64,000 nucleotides of DNA, from positions 9,330,501 through 9,394,500 of the forward strand of contig NZ_CP163435.1 of the NCBI RefSeq assembly GCF_041051975.1, written 5' to 3'. The translations under genes and the position numbers were made by a program. The stretch's first letter is position 1; each line of letters begins with the position of its first letter. The stretch comes from Streptomyces sp. R21. Lineage in GTDB: Bacteria; Actinomycetota; Actinomycetes; Streptomycetales; Streptomycetaceae. This document shows positions 33,651 through 42,996 of the stretch, one piece after another. The notes under the pieces were generated by a model that made no database searches, was not told the DNA's origin, and worked only from the letters and a program-made list of their open reading frames with translations.

Positions 33651-34415
33651 ATGAATTCCGCAACTGTCAGAAACCTCCTGGTGCGGGGCATGCTCGCGGG
33701 TCTCGCCGCGGGCCTGCTCGCCCTGGTCGTCGCCTACTTCCTGGGTGAGCCGCGCGTGGACTCGGCGATCGCCTACGAGGAGTCGCACAGCCACGAGCAC
33801 GGCATGGAAGTCGTCTCCCGCACGATGCAGTCCACCGGCGGCCTGGCCACCGGCGTCCTCGTCTACGGGGTCGCGTTCGGCGGCATCGCCGCCCTCGCGT
33901 ACTGCTTCGCGATCGGCAGGATCGGGCGCTTCGGGCCGCGTGCCAGTGCGCTGCTTCTCGCGGCCGCGGGCCTCCTCGCGGTGTACGTCGTGCCGTTCCT
34001 CAAGTACCCGGCCAACCCGCCGTCCGTGGGCGATCCCGACACCATCGGCAAGCGCACCACGCTCTACTTCCTGATGATGGTCCTCAGCGTGCTGCTGGCC
34101 ATCGCCACCGTGATCCTGGGCAAGCGCCTCGCGCCCCGCCTGGGCAACTGGAACGCGACGCTGGCGGCGGGGGCGTTCTTCCTCCTCGCCATCGGCCTTT
34201 CGTACGCGTTCCTGCCGGCGATCAACGAGGTGCCGAAGGACTTCTCGGCCACCCTGCTCTGGCAGTTCCGCCTGTCCGCACTGGCCATCCAGCTGACCCT
34301 GTGGACGGCCTTCGGGCTGGTCTTCGGGGTGCTGGCCGAGCGGGTGCTGTCACCGAAACCGGCCAAGGCCGCGGAGCAGAGAGCGGAGGCGCGGGCGACT
34401 CCCGTCGCACGCTGA
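33651..34415 (+). CDS. cbtA: CbtA, cobalt transporter membrane subunit
   Basis: 254 residues with six to seven helices. Family features include an early E-E-S-H-S-H-E-H-G metal-binding loop after helix 1, and P-F-L-K-Y-P-A-N-P-P with T-I-G-K-R-T in the middle. CbtA with CbtB forms a cobalt importer under cobalamin riboswitch control in bacteria lacking CbiMNQO. Confidence 0.94.
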   Translation: MNSATVRNLLVRGMLAGLAAGLLALVVAYFLGEPRVDSAIAYEESHSHEHGMEVVSRTMQSTGGLATGVLVYGVAFGGIAALAYCFAIGRIGRFGPRASALLLAAAGLLAVYVVPFLKYPANPPSVGDPDTIGKRTTLYFLMMVLSVLLAIATVILGKRLAPRLGNWNATLAAGAFFLLAIGLSYAFLPAINEVPKDFSATLLWQFRLSALAIQLTLWTAFGLVFGVLAERVLSPKPAKAAEQRAEARATPVAR

Positions 34416-34457
34416 CCACCGTTCGTCGATGTACTGATCTATCGCTCGACTGCGCAG

Positions 34458-34489
34458 GGCCCCCGGATGTGGCGCGAATCCCGGGGGCC
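34458..34489 (+). terminator. Rho-independent-like terminator after cbtA
   Basis: GGCCCCCGG (34458-34466) pairs with CCGGGGGCC (34481-34489) over a 14-base loop. TTT follows closely. It lies 42 bases past the cbtA stop. Confidence 0.75.
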
Positions 34490-34580
34490 TTTCGCATACG
34501 TACGTCACCGGCATTCCCAATTTCTGAAACACGTTCTACGGTGTGCGCCGTCAGGTCGGCCTTGGGAGCCAGGAGGCGCC

Positions 34581-35759
34581 GTGCATCTCGAATACACGCC
34601 CGAGCAGCAGCAGTTGCGCACCGAACTGCGCGGATACTTCGCCGACCTGGTGCCCGACATCGCCCACGCCCGCTACGGCGACCCTGCGGCCCAGAAGCGC
34701 TTCTACCGTGAGACGATTCGCCGGCTCGGCACGGACGGCTGGCTCGGCGTGGGCTGGCCCAAGGAGTACGGCGGGCGCGGGCTGAGCCCCATGGAGCAGT
34801 TCATCTTCTTCGACGAGGCCGCCCAGGCGGGCGTCCCGCTGCCGCTGATGGCCCTCAACACGGTCGGCCCGACGATCATGCAGTTCGGCACCGACGAGCA
34901 GAAGGCGTACTTCCTGCCGCGTATCCTCTCCGGCGAGATCGACTTCGCGATCGGCTACAGCGAGCCCGACGCGGGCACGGACCTCGCGGCACTGAAGACG
35001 CGGGCGGTGCGGGACGGGGACGAGTACGTCGTCAACGGGCAGAAGATCTGGACGACCAACGGCGACACCGCCGACTGGGTGTGGCTGGCCGTCCGCACGG
35101 ACCCGGACGCGCCGCCCCACAAGGGCATCACCATGCTCCTCGTGCCGACCTCCGACCCCGGCTACTCCTGCACCCTCATCAACACCCTCGCCTCGCACGA
35201 CACCACCGCCAGCTACTACGAGAACATCCGCGTCCCCGTCTCCCGGCGGGTCGGCGAGGAGAACAAGGGCTGGCGGCTGATCACCAACCAGCTCAACCAC
35301 GAGCGCGTCACACTCGCCGCGCACGGCACCATGGCCATCCGCGCCCTGCACGACGTACAGCACTGGGCCATGGAGACCAAGCTCGCCGACGGCCGCCGCG
35401 TCGTCGACCTCCCCTGGGTCCGCCGCCGCCTCGCGGGGACCCACACCCGCCTCGACGCGATGAAACTCCTCAACTGGCAGATGGTGAACGCCGTCCAGGA
35501 AGGCACCCTCACTCCGCAGGACGCCTCAGCCGTCAAGGTGTACGGCTCCGAGGCCCGCCGTGACGCCTACGCCTGGCTGATGGAGATCGTCGGCGCACCG
35601 GGGGCCCTCAAGGACGGCTCCGCGGGAGTGGTCCTGCACGGAGAGCTGGAGCGCGGCTACCGATCGGCGGTGATCTTCACGTTCGGCGGCGGAAACAACG
35701 AGATCCAACGCGAGATCATCTCGTGGATCGGTCTGGGGATGCCGCGGGTGCGGCGTTGA
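34581..35759 (+). CDS. Acyl-CoA dehydrogenase
   Basis: 392 residues with the full three-domain fold. The N-terminal helices include E-Y-T-P-E-Q-Q-Q-L-R and W-P-K-E-Y-G-G-R-G. The FAD/acyl-binding strand region has G-Y-S-E-P-D-A-G-T-D-L-A and W-T-T-N. The C-terminal helices end in F-G-G-G-N-N-E-I-Q-R-E-I-I. It oxidises an acyl-CoA to the enoyl-CoA. Chain length and type are unknown. The GTG start follows AGGAGG by four bases. It stands alone, without other beta-oxidation genes. Confidence 0.92.
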   Translation: MHLEYTPEQQQLRTELRGYFADLVPDIAHARYGDPAAQKRFYRETIRRLGTDGWLGVGWPKEYGGRGLSPMEQFIFFDEAAQAGVPLPLMALNTVGPTIMQFGTDEQKAYFLPRILSGEIDFAIGYSEPDAGTDLAALKTRAVRDGDEYVVNGQKIWTTNGDTADWVWLAVRTDPDAPPHKGITMLLVPTSDPGYSCTLINTLASHDTTASYYENIRVPVSRRVGEENKGWRLITNQLNHERVTLAAHGTMAIRALHDVQHWAMETKLADGRRVVDLPWVRRRLAGTHTRLDAMKLLNWQMVNAVQEGTLTPQDASAVKVYGSEARRDAYAWLMEIVGAPGALKDGSAGVVLHGELERGYRSAVIFTFGGGNNEIQREIISWIGLGMPRVRR

Positions 35760-36117
35760 CCTGGTTGTGACAAGGATGTTCAGTTGACACAAAAGAGGGA
35801 TAGTTGGCACTGACGATGGTGGCTCGGTCTGATCTGCGCCGAGTCTCTCCGTGCGCTCTACCGACTCTGATCTGCTGCTTTCGGTGGACGGTTTATCGTG
35901 CTGAAGTGGTGTGCACGTGTCGCCTCTGCGATGTTGGAGGCCGCAGAGGCGCCAAGCGGCAGGTTCTCTCCCGGAAGACTTGATGCCGTCAACAGGGCCA
36001 TTCGGCGTCGCTCATGTCCGAGCTGTACCGGGGCCGGCGAACCGGCCGGTCCACCGCGTTCCCGTATCTGTGAGCGAGACGGATGGAGAACGGCCAGTCA
36101 CGCGTGGTGGCCCCAGG
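35760..36117. other. Non-coding gap, 358 bases
   Basis: The first 60 bases are unusually A/T-rich (GTTGACACAAAAGAGGG and nearby) and may be the edge of an old insertion. No frame with coding character or ribosome binding site was found in the rest. Confidence 0.3.
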
Positions 36118-37626
36118 TCACTCGCCGAAGGATTGGCCGAAGCCCTGGCGGGCGCCATCGGTGAGGCCGATCGCCGAGGCGGTGTACTCCGTCGCGCCGA
36201 TGGCGGTGATCGCGCCTTTCGCGGCGGGCAGGATGTCGACGCGGCCGTTGTGGGACTCGTCGTCGCCGCCGGAGCCCACGACGAGGTCGGCGCGGTTGTC
36301 GCCGTTCAGGTCGGTCAGCTTCACGGCGGAGCCGAAGAAGTCGTATGAGGAGGGCTTGCCCGGCATGCCGTCGGTGCCCTTGAAGTAGGACGTCGCGCCC
36401 TTGCCGGAGACACCGCCCTTGCCGCCGAGGAGGGTGGTCACCTGGCCGGTGTGCTCCAGCTCGCCGAGGCTCTCGACGGAGGAGCCGACGGCGAGGTCCG
36501 CGTAGCCGTCGCCGCTGATGTCACCGACGGAGACCGAGACGCCGAAGTAGTCGTCCTTCTCGCTGGAGTCCGGGACGCCGTCGGTCTCCTGGGTGATCAC
36601 CTGGACAGGACGGGTCGACTGACCGGTTTTGCCGCCATAGACGACGCTGACCTGACCGGAGTAGACCGGCTCCTCGTAGGTCCACTCCTTGCCGACGACG
36701 ATGTCCGCGTGACCGTCCTTGTCGAGGTCGCCGACGGCGACATGGCCGTCGGTGGCGGACCGGTTCACCAGGAGCTTGCCGTCGGCACCGGTCAGGTTGC
36801 CGGTGCGGAGCAGGCCATTGTGCGTGCCCCGATGGAGTTCGATCCGGTCGACGGGGCCCGTGCGCCCCGCGAAGACCTGGATGACGAGATCGGTGATGCC
36901 GTCGCCTGTCACATCGCCCGAGTCGAGGGCGGTGTGGACGTACGTCTGACCGTCCTTGAGGCCGAGGTTGGACACGGACTTGGCCTTGCCGGTGGTGCGG
37001 CCGATCGGCCCGTACAGCACCTCGCCGCCCCGCCCGGTGCTGTAGTCACCGGTCGCCAGGTCGGTCTTGCCGTCGCCGTTGAAGTCACCGGCCGCCAGCG
37101 ACGAGCCCCGGCGGACATCGGGGCCCGTGGGCGGGGTCTGCTTCACGGTCACGGCGCCGTGGTTCGTCAGCCCGTTCTTCCCGCCCCAGACGATGACGGT
37201 CTGACCGGCGTTACGGCGGTAGGTGGTGCCGAAGGTGATGTCCTCACCGCTCGCCGAGATCGCAAGGTCGGTGAAACCGTCGCCGTCGTAGTCGCCCGCG
37301 ACGGACTGGGAACCGAAGCGGTCATAGCCCTCGGTGATGCCGGGGACGCCCGGGGTGTTCTGCGTGATGACCTGGCGCTTGGCCGCGTTCACGCCCGTCT
37401 TGGAGCCGTACAGCACCGCCACGGCGCCGCCCTCCGCCTTCTCCCCGGAGCTGCCGTGCTGGTTGACGACGAGGTCCCGGTAGCCATCGCCGTTGAAGTC
37501 GGAGACGGCCGCGGCCTTGGTTGCCTTGACGGCCTGCGCCGGTGCGGCGACGGCGGCGGGCGCGAGGCCGCCCACCAGGCATGTGGAGACCACGGCGATG
37601 GCGGTGTACAGGGTGCGCTGACGCAC
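36118..37626 (-). CDS. Secreted FG-GAP (integrin-alpha-like) repeat protein
   Basis: 502 residues from a GTG six bases after GGGAG. A signal peptide (about 1-29, A-A-V-A-A-P) is followed by seven FG-GAP repeats. Each carries a calcium-loop motif, for example D-F-N-G-D-G-Y-R-D, D-Y-D-G-D-G-F-T-D, D-L-D-K-D-G-H-A-D and D-I-S-G-D-G-Y-A-D, consistent with a seven-bladed beta-propeller. It probably binds surfaces or polymers outside the cell. The reading frame runs upstream without a stop into an IS relic, which is coincidental. Confidence 0.88.
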   Translation of the reverse strand: MRQRTLYTAIAVVSTCLVGGLAPAAVAAPAQAVKATKAAAVSDFNGDGYRDLVVNQHGSSGEKAEGGAVAVLYGSKTGVNAAKRQVITQNTPGVPGITEGYDRFGSQSVAGDYDGDGFTDLAISASGEDITFGTTYRRNAGQTVIVWGGKNGLTNHGAVTVKQTPPTGPDVRRGSSLAAGDFNGDGKTDLATGDYSTGRGGEVLYGPIGRTTGKAKSVSNLGLKDGQTYVHTALDSGDVTGDGITDLVIQVFAGRTGPVDRIELHRGTHNGLLRTGNLTGADGKLLVNRSATDGHVAVGDLDKDGHADIVVGKEWTYEEPVYSGQVSVVYGGKTGQSTRPVQVITQETDGVPDSSEKDDYFGVSVSVGDISGDGYADLAVGSSVESLGELEHTGQVTTLLGGKGGVSGKGATSYFKGTDGMPGKPSSYDFFGSAVKLTDLNGDNRADLVVGSGGDDESHNGRVDILPAAKGAITAIGATEYTASAIGLTDGARQGFGQSFGE

Positions 37627-37829
37627 GATCTTCTCCCACGGTGGTTTCTGCTGTTGCTTCTGTGACTCGCTGAGGAGACCAGCGACCCGGCCAGGAGGTT
37701 GTACGAGACGGCGAAGGGCTTGGAACTCCTCACGAAATGATCTTGGTGATGGTTGGATCACTCGAGGGCTGGTGATCCGGGGGTGTGGGGTGGTGACTGT
37801 GGCGGTTCTGGCAAGAGGTGTGGTGGCCT

Positions 37830-38060
37830 GATGGGCGGTCATAGGCTCCAAGTTCTCCCGGGTCGGGCTGTCCCTGGCCGTCCCGGTGGCGGGCCTCTCG
37901 GCGCTGACCTCGGACCGGGAGGTGCTGGACTGGCTTGGGTGGTGGGACCTGCACGAGCTGACCCGGCAGCTGGATGGCGTTCTGGGCCTGGTCCTGGTCG
38001 CAGCGACGGTGAAGGTCCTGTACGCCTTGGGTCGGTCACCGGCCACTGTTCCGCGTGTGC
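37830..38060 (+). pseudogene. Fragment of a membrane protein gene
   Basis: The plus frame encodes R-V-G-L-S-L-A-V-P-V-A-G-L, D-W-L-G-W-W-D-L-H-E and a C-terminal hydrophobic V-L-G-L-V-L-V-A-A-T. It has no upstream start with a ribosome binding site and runs into the IS relic. It looks like a remnant cut by the insertion, but no family is identified. Confidence 0.3.
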
Positions 38061-38085
38061 AGGTCGTTTCTGATGGCTCTTGGAC

Positions 38086-38535
38086 GGTGTCGCGGAGCCA
38101 GATGACGATCGCTGTGACGGTCAGCGTGCCGTTGAAGATGTAGTCGCGCTTGTCGTAGCGGGTGGCCACGGCGCGGAACTGCTTCCGCTCGTTCACGCAC
38201 CGCTCGACGGCGTTGCGGCGGCGGTACTGGGCCTTGTCGAAGGACGGGGGCCGTCCGCCCAAGCGTCCTCGGTGCCTGCGGTGGGCCCGTTGGCCATCGG
38301 GCTGCGCGATGGTGGCTTTGATCCCGCGCCGTCGCAGGTAGGCGCGGTTGTCGCGACTGGAATACGCCTTGTCGCCCCGCTGGCCGGGCGAGGTCTGCCA
38401 GGTCAGCGGGCGGGCCCGGTCGTCCGAGAGGAGATGGACTTTGCTGGTCAGTCCGCCCCGTGAACGCCCCAGCGCCTCGAGCCCATCGGCCTCCTCACGG
38501 ACCCGCGCCTCGCCGACATCCACAGGCGTCCGCAC
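38086..38535 (-). pseudogene. IS5-type transposase relic
   Basis: The frame shows IS5-family ORFB-like features: G-R-S-R-G-G-L-T-S-K-V-H-L, then A-Y-S-S-R-D-N-R-A-Y-L-R-R-R-G-I, R-N-A-V-E-R-C-V-N-E-R-K and A-T-R-Y-D-K-R-D-Y-I-F. The N-terminal catalytic part is missing. A stretch of some 40 residues is also gone between S-P-G-Q-R-G-D and K-A-Y, where a DDE Asp would lie. The rest remains in frame. I cannot delimit terminal repeats. It is immobile debris. Confidence 0.75.
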
Positions 38536-38646
38536 GGCGGGGAATTACGTGTCGAGGAGGCGCGGGTAAGCGCCGACCACCCGCCGCGGTGATGCTGATC
38601 TGATCACGGCTTCACTGTTCCTTCGTGCGGATCCTTGGGTCCGGGC

Positions 38647-39606
38647 TCACGCATCGCGCCGCTCGAACAGGCGCTGGGCGTTGGCCGTCGTCAGGGAACG
38701 CCACGTGGTCCCGTCCACCGGTGACTCGGTCGCGTCGATCGCCGCGATATGGGCGTCGGCCAGCGGGGGAGGCGTCCAGCAGTAGTCGCTGCCGAACAGC
38801 AGGCGGTCCGGACCGACGAGTTCGAGCAGCGCGGGGATCTGGCGTGGGAAGGCTGTGCCGGCCATGTCGTAGTACAGGCCCTGTAGTTGCTGCACGGCAT
38901 CGAGGGAGGGTGACTTCTCCGAGGGCAGGAACAGCCTCATGAATTCGTTGATGCGGTCGGCAAGGACGGGTACCGCGCCGCCGCAGTGCGGGACGATCAC
39001 CCGCAGGTTCGGGTGACGCGTCAGGACGCCCGCCATCACCAGGTCCGTGACGGTGCGGGCCGTGTCGAAGATGTACTCGACCATGGGGCGCGGTCTGCCG
39101 AGTGCGGACTGTTCCCAGCACACGGGTGAGGTGGGGTGCAGGAAGACCACTGCGCCGCGGCGGTCGAGTTCCGCGAAGACCGGGTCGAGGCGCTGATCGC
39201 CCAGGTAGATGCCATGAGTATGGGTCAGCAAGGCCACGCCGTCGGCGTCGAGTTCGTCGAAGGCGAATGCGATCTCCTCCAACGAGCCGTCCACGTCCGG
39301 AAGGGGGAGCGACACGAGGTTGCCGAAGCGGCCCGGGTGGTCTCGGGTCAGTTCGGCTGTGTACTCGTTGACGCGCCGGGCGAGGAGGCGGGCTGCCTTG
39401 TCGTCGCCGAAGTGCACGCCGGGGGACGACATGGAGAGCATCGCGGTCTCGATGCCGTTGCGGTCCATCAGGTCCAGGTGGGCTTCCACGGACCACGTGG
39501 GCCAACCGCCCATGCCGTCGGGGTGGGCGTGACCAGCCGCTGTCGCCTGCTGGACGTAGAAGTCGGGCAGGAGGTGGGCGTGGACGTCGATGAGGTCGGA
39601 GGGCAT
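38647..39606 (-). CDS. Amidohydrolase 2 (ACMSD-like) family protein
   Basis: 319 residues of the TIM-barrel amidohydrolase family. Metal ligands are visible as D-V-H-A-H-L-L-P at the N-terminus, H-P-T-S-P, P-H-C-G-G and F-G-S-D-Y. The pattern matches aminocarboxymuconate-semialdehyde decarboxylase and related decarboxylases. The substrate is not known. The ATG follows AAGGGGA. The next gene upstream on the same strand is an antiporter, which does not suggest a pathway. Confidence 0.87.
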   Translation of the reverse strand: MPSDLIDVHAHLLPDFYVQQATAAGHAHPDGMGGWPTWSVEAHLDLMDRNGIETAMLSMSSPGVHFGDDKAARLLARRVNEYTAELTRDHPGRFGNLVSLPLPDVDGSLEEIAFAFDELDADGVALLTHTHGIYLGDQRLDPVFAELDRRGAVVFLHPTSPVCWEQSALGRPRPMVEYIFDTARTVTDLVMAGVLTRHPNLRVIVPHCGGAVPVLADRINEFMRLFLPSEKSPSLDAVQQLQGLYYDMAGTAFPRQIPALLELVGPDRLLFGSDYCWTPPPLADAHIAAIDATESPVDGTTWRSLTTANAQRLFERRDA

Positions 39607-39660
39607 GACGGGGATCCCCTTCTGTTGGGTCGTGTTTCGAGGCCGGATCTCGGACGTGGC

Positions 39661-41247
39661 TCACTCGACCTGCTCGCGTCTGGCCAGCCGTACCTCTTCG
39701 TTGTCCAGGGCGGCCTGGAGTCGGCGGAGCACGGTGTCGTCGATCTGCAACTCGTCCCTCAGGCGGACGACGGTCGCGCGCTTGTTGGCGATGAGGGCGA
39801 GGCGGAGGTCGGTGTAGTGGCGGTTGTGCAGCAGAGCCGGATCGTCGCCGGTACCGGCGCCCCTGGCCCGGACGGTCGCCAGATTGGCCTCGTACTCCTG
39901 GCGCAGCCACTCCACGACCTTCGGGGTGGTGCCCCGTTCGGCAGCGAGTTGCGGCAGCGCCTTGATGGCTTCCTCGGCTGCCGTGGTCTCGGCGAGGATC
40001 TGCTCCTCGTCGACGGACGTGTCGCGAGGCAGCCGGGCCCAGCGCACCACGCCCGGCAGCAGCAGGCCCTGCACCACGAGGGTCACGACGATGACGCCGG
40101 AGGTGACAAAGACGATGAAGGCGCGGTCGGGGAAGGGCTCGCCCGAGTCGAGTGTCGCCGGTACGGAGAGCGCCACGGCGAGCGACACCGCGCCACGGAA
40201 GCCGGCCAATCCGCTGACGACGCGGGCCCGGTGACTGATTCTTCGCAGCCGCTGCTCGGGACGCCGGTCGATCGCGCGGATCAGGTAGGCGGAGGAGAAC
40301 AGGAACGCGAACCGGACCGCGACCAGCACCACGCTGACCACTCCGATCGCGATCAGGGCGTCTTGGAGGTCGGATCGGCTCAAATGACGGAGCGCGTACT
40401 GGAGTTCCACTCCGACCAGGACGAACAGCGCGCCGTTGATGATGAACGTGGCCAGCGGCCAGAACGCCAGAGCCTGGCGGCGGTGCTCGGCGCGGATCAG
40501 ACTCGGAGCCACCTGGGCCATGATCAGGCCGCTCACGACCACCGCGAGGACGCCGGAGGCGTGGATCATCTCGGCCAGCAGATACGCCGTGAACGGCGCA
40601 AGGATCATGACGAGATTGCCGAGCAGGGGATCGTCCAGTCGGCGCCGCAGGTTCATGTTGACCCAGGCGACCGCCACGCCGACCGCGGCCCCGCCGCCGT
40701 ACGCCAGCAGAAACAGCGCGCCGACGTGCGGAAGGGTCAGGTGCTCCTCGCCGACGGTGAGGCCGACCGCCAGGCCGAAGATGACCAGCGCGGTGCCGTC
40801 GTTGACGAGGCTCTCCGCACGTAGCACGGTGATCTGACGGCGCGGTAGGGAGCCTGCCAGGGCGCCGACCGCTGTGGCGTCGGTGGGAGCCACTGCCGCG
40901 CCCAATGCCCACGCCGGTCCCCACGGCAGTCCGAGCGCGTGCCCGGTGACCGCCACGGCACCCGCGGTGAGGATCACCAGGACCGTGCTGAGCAGGACGA
41001 TGCCGCGCAGGTTCGTGCGGATCTCCCGCATGGACGTGGTCAAGCTTTCCCAGTACAGCAACACGGGGAGGAAGAGCAACAACACGACTTCGGGCGGGAG
41101 TTGGGTCTGGCGGACGGCGGGGACGAGACCGAGGAGCGCGCCCACGACCAGCAGCACGACGGGCGGCGCGACGCGGAGGCGCTGGCCCAGGACGTTGCCC
41201 ACCAGCACGGCCGCACCGAGGACGACGACGAGTTCGAGACCGAGCAT
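39661..41247 (-). CDS. CPA1-family Na+/H+ antiporter
   Basis: 528 residues. Twelve or so helices carry the CPA1 signatures A-P-T-D-A-T-A-V-G-A-L (helix 5 Asp) and L-V-N-D-G-T-A-L-V. A cytoplasmic tail of about 120 residues (from about 400) contains charged helices such as E-T-T-A-A-E-E-A-I-K. It exchanges Na+ or K+ for H+ and helps pH homeostasis. The ATG follows AGGAG. It is 54 bases upstream of the amidohydrolase gene. Confidence 0.92.
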   Translation of the reverse strand: MLGLELVVVLGAAVLVGNVLGQRLRVAPPVVLLVVGALLGLVPAVRQTQLPPEVVLLLFLPVLLYWESLTTSMREIRTNLRGIVLLSTVLVILTAGAVAVTGHALGLPWGPAWALGAAVAPTDATAVGALAGSLPRRQITVLRAESLVNDGTALVIFGLAVGLTVGEEHLTLPHVGALFLLAYGGGAAVGVAVAWVNMNLRRRLDDPLLGNLVMILAPFTAYLLAEMIHASGVLAVVVSGLIMAQVAPSLIRAEHRRQALAFWPLATFIINGALFVLVGVELQYALRHLSRSDLQDALIAIGVVSVVLVAVRFAFLFSSAYLIRAIDRRPEQRLRRISHRARVVSGLAGFRGAVSLAVALSVPATLDSGEPFPDRAFIVFVTSGVIVVTLVVQGLLLPGVVRWARLPRDTSVDEEQILAETTAAEEAIKALPQLAAERGTTPKVVEWLRQEYEANLATVRARGAGTGDDPALLHNRHYTDLRLALIANKRATVVRLRDELQIDDTVLRRLQAALDNEEVRLARREQVE

Positions 41248-41394
41248 GGCGCCTACTCCTGTGAGGGACTGACTGTTGGCGGGGGCTCAGCGCCTTCCAC
41301 CGGGATCGTCTTGGTCATCTGGGCATCAGTCGCAGCGTCGTCGAGCGTGCCGCCACCATGGGATCGACGTATGCGCCGCCGAAGCGACCTCCGG

Positions 41395-41820
41395 TCAGGC
41401 GGGAGTGGTGGTGAGCGGCTCACCGAGGTGGGCACGGGTGATTCCGAGTGAGTCCTCGAAGACGCGGTAGTCGCTGATCAGGCCGTCGGCGACGGTGAAG
41501 CGCAGGATCATCTCGCTTTCGAGCACCTGTCCCGAGGGATGGAACCGGGAGGTGTACCGGCCCGGTGCCAGAACCCGTCCGTCGGCCTCCACGATGGTGC
41601 CCAGCTCGAATGCGAGTGGCTCGACGGCGGCGAAGAACGCGGTGAGGGACTGCTGGATCTCCTCCGGCCCGGTGCGGCTCCCGGCCCAGGGGGTCAGGGT
41701 CGGATCGCCCGGAATCGTCCAGGTCGCGTCGGGTGTGAAGTGGGAGAGGACACGCTCCATGTCGCGCGTGCCGAGGGCGTCGAAGTACGCCTCGACGGTG
41801 GCGATCGCCTCGCTGGTCAT
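41395..41820 (-). CDS. SnoaL-like NTF2-fold protein
   Basis: 141 residues: V-E-A-Y-F-D-A-L-G-T-R-D at the start, H-F-T-P-D-A-T-W and a C-terminal D-Y-R-V-F-E-D segment, as in ketosteroid isomerase-like SnoaL proteins. The catalytic role is unknown. It lies downstream of a zinc alcohol dehydrogenase on the same strand after a 114-base gap carrying a dyad. Confidence 0.82.
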   Translation of the reverse strand: MTSEAIATVEAYFDALGTRDMERVLSHFTPDATWTIPGDPTLTPWAGSRTGPEEIQQSLTAFFAAVEPLAFELGTIVEADGRVLAPGRYTSRFHPSGQVLESEMILRFTVADGLISDYRVFEDSLGITRAHLGEPLTTTPA

Positions 41821-41852
41821 GGCTGTCGGTCCGTTCTGCTCGGTGGCTGCAA

Positions 41853-41866
41853 CGGTCGAACGACCG
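41853..41866. promoter_or_regulatory. Short dyad upstream of the SnoaL-like gene
   Basis: CGGTCG-AA-CGACCG lies 33 bases upstream of the start codon, between it and the dehydrogenase stop. Operator-like; factor unknown. Confidence 0.4.
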
Positions 41867-41934
41867 CTGCTGTTCGGTGGTGTCGGCGCTGGTGGGCGCG
41901 GCTGATCCAGCGCCCGTCACCGCCGGGCTTCACG

Positions 41935-42951
41935 TCAGGGGCGCAGCAGCGTCTTGATGGCTCGGCGCTCGTCCATGGCCTTGTAGCCTTCGGCGGCCTC
42001 GTCCAGGGGCAGGCTGAGGTCGAAGACCTTGCCCGGGTGGATGCGACCGCTGAAGACGCGGTCGATGAGGTCGGGAAGGTAGGCGCGCACAGGGGCGGGG
42101 CCACCGCGCAGACCGACGTGGGAGAAGAAGAGCTCTTGGCCCTCGATCTGCGAGCCGTGCGGGAAGCCGACGAAGCCGACGTTGCCGCCGGGACGGGTGG
42201 ACTGCAGGGCCTGGTGCAGCGACTCCTGGGTGCCGACGCATTCGAGGACCGAGTCGGCGCCGAGGCCGTTCGTCAGTGCCTTGACGCGGGCGACGCCTTC
42301 CTCGCCGCGCTCGGTGACGATGTCGGTGGCGCCGAACTCCAGGGCGAGCTTCTGCCGGGACTCGTGCCGACTCATGGCGATGATGCGCTCAGCGCCCAGT
42401 TGCTTCGCGGCGATGACACCGGACAGGCCCACCGCGCCGTCCCCGACGACCACGGCGGTCGAACCGGACGTGACCTCGGCGGCCTTGGCGGCGTACCACC
42501 CGGTGCCCATGACGTCGGACAGAGCCAGCAGGTCCGGGATCAGCTCCTCGGACGGCTGCTCCGGCGTGGCGACCAGGGTGCCGTCGGCAAGGGGAATGCG
42601 GACGTACTCGGCCTGCGCGCCGTTCACCCACTGCGCGTGCCGGCAGGAGGTCTGGTAGCCGAACTGGCAGACCGGGCAGGTGTTGTCGGAAGCGACGAAG
42701 GAGCCGATGACGAACTGGCCCGGCCTGACGCTCGATACGTCGCTGCCGACCTCCTCGACGACACCGACGTACTCGTGGCCGATCGGCTGCGGTTCGGCGA
42801 CCGGCAGGACACCCCGGTAGCTCCACAGGTCGGAGCCGCACACGCAGGCGGCGACGGTGCGGATGATTGCGTCTGTCGGTGCCGTGATCTTCGGCTCGGG
42901 GGCGTTCTCCACCCGGATGTCACCCGGCGCGTGAATGATGGTCGCTCGCAT
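41935..42951 (-). CDS. Zinc-dependent alcohol dehydrogenase (MDR family)
   Basis: 338 residues. The catalytic zinc Cys is in V-C-G-S-D and the His in G-H-E-Y-V-G-V-V. The structural zinc lobe C-P-V-C-Q-F-G-Y-Q-T-S-C is present. The Rossmann motif reads G-D-G-A-V-G-L. This resembles threonine/glutathione-independent formaldehyde dehydrogenase-like ADHs. The ATG follows GGAAGG. It is the best candidate for alcohol or aldehyde turnover in the cluster. No MmyB-type operator was seen in its 5' region. Confidence 0.9.
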   Translation of the reverse strand: MRATIIHAPGDIRVENAPEPKITAPTDAIIRTVAACVCGSDLWSYRGVLPVAEPQPIGHEYVGVVEEVGSDVSSVRPGQFVIGSFVASDNTCPVCQFGYQTSCRHAQWVNGAQAEYVRIPLADGTLVATPEQPSEELIPDLLALSDVMGTGWYAAKAAEVTSGSTAVVVGDGAVGLSGVIAAKQLGAERIIAMSRHESRQKLALEFGATDIVTERGEEGVARVKALTNGLGADSVLECVGTQESLHQALQSTRPGGNVGFVGFPHGSQIEGQELFFSHVGLRGGPAPVRAYLPDLIDRVFSGRIHPGKVFDLSLPLDEAAEGYKAMDERRAIKTLLRP

Positions 42952-42969
42952 GGTGCCTTCCCAGCTCTC

Positions 42970-42994
42970 GTCGTGTCTGTCGTGTCTGTCGTGG
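42970..42994. repeat. Short tandem repeat upstream of the alcohol dehydrogenase
   Basis: The 9-base unit GTCGTGTCT is repeated 2.8 times within 43 bases of the start. Probably a slippage product. Confidence 0.6.
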
Positions 42995-42996
42995 CG

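Noticed and set aside
35770-35810. Possible insertion sequence end
   Set aside because: A/T-rich and odd, but no inverted repeat or transposase fragment adjoins it, so no element is called.
36118-38535. Single 805-codon protein joining a transposase and an FG-GAP protein
   Set aside because: The FG-GAP part has its own GTG, ribosome binding site and signal peptide. The middle region has no protein-like character.
38612-40924. Minus-strand open frame of 770 codons
   Set aside because: Overlaps the amidohydrolase and antiporter genes in another frame; the product is low-complexity Arg/Pro/Gly.
42970-42994. CRISPR-like repeat
   Set aside because: Only 2.8 copies of a 9-base unit without spacers.
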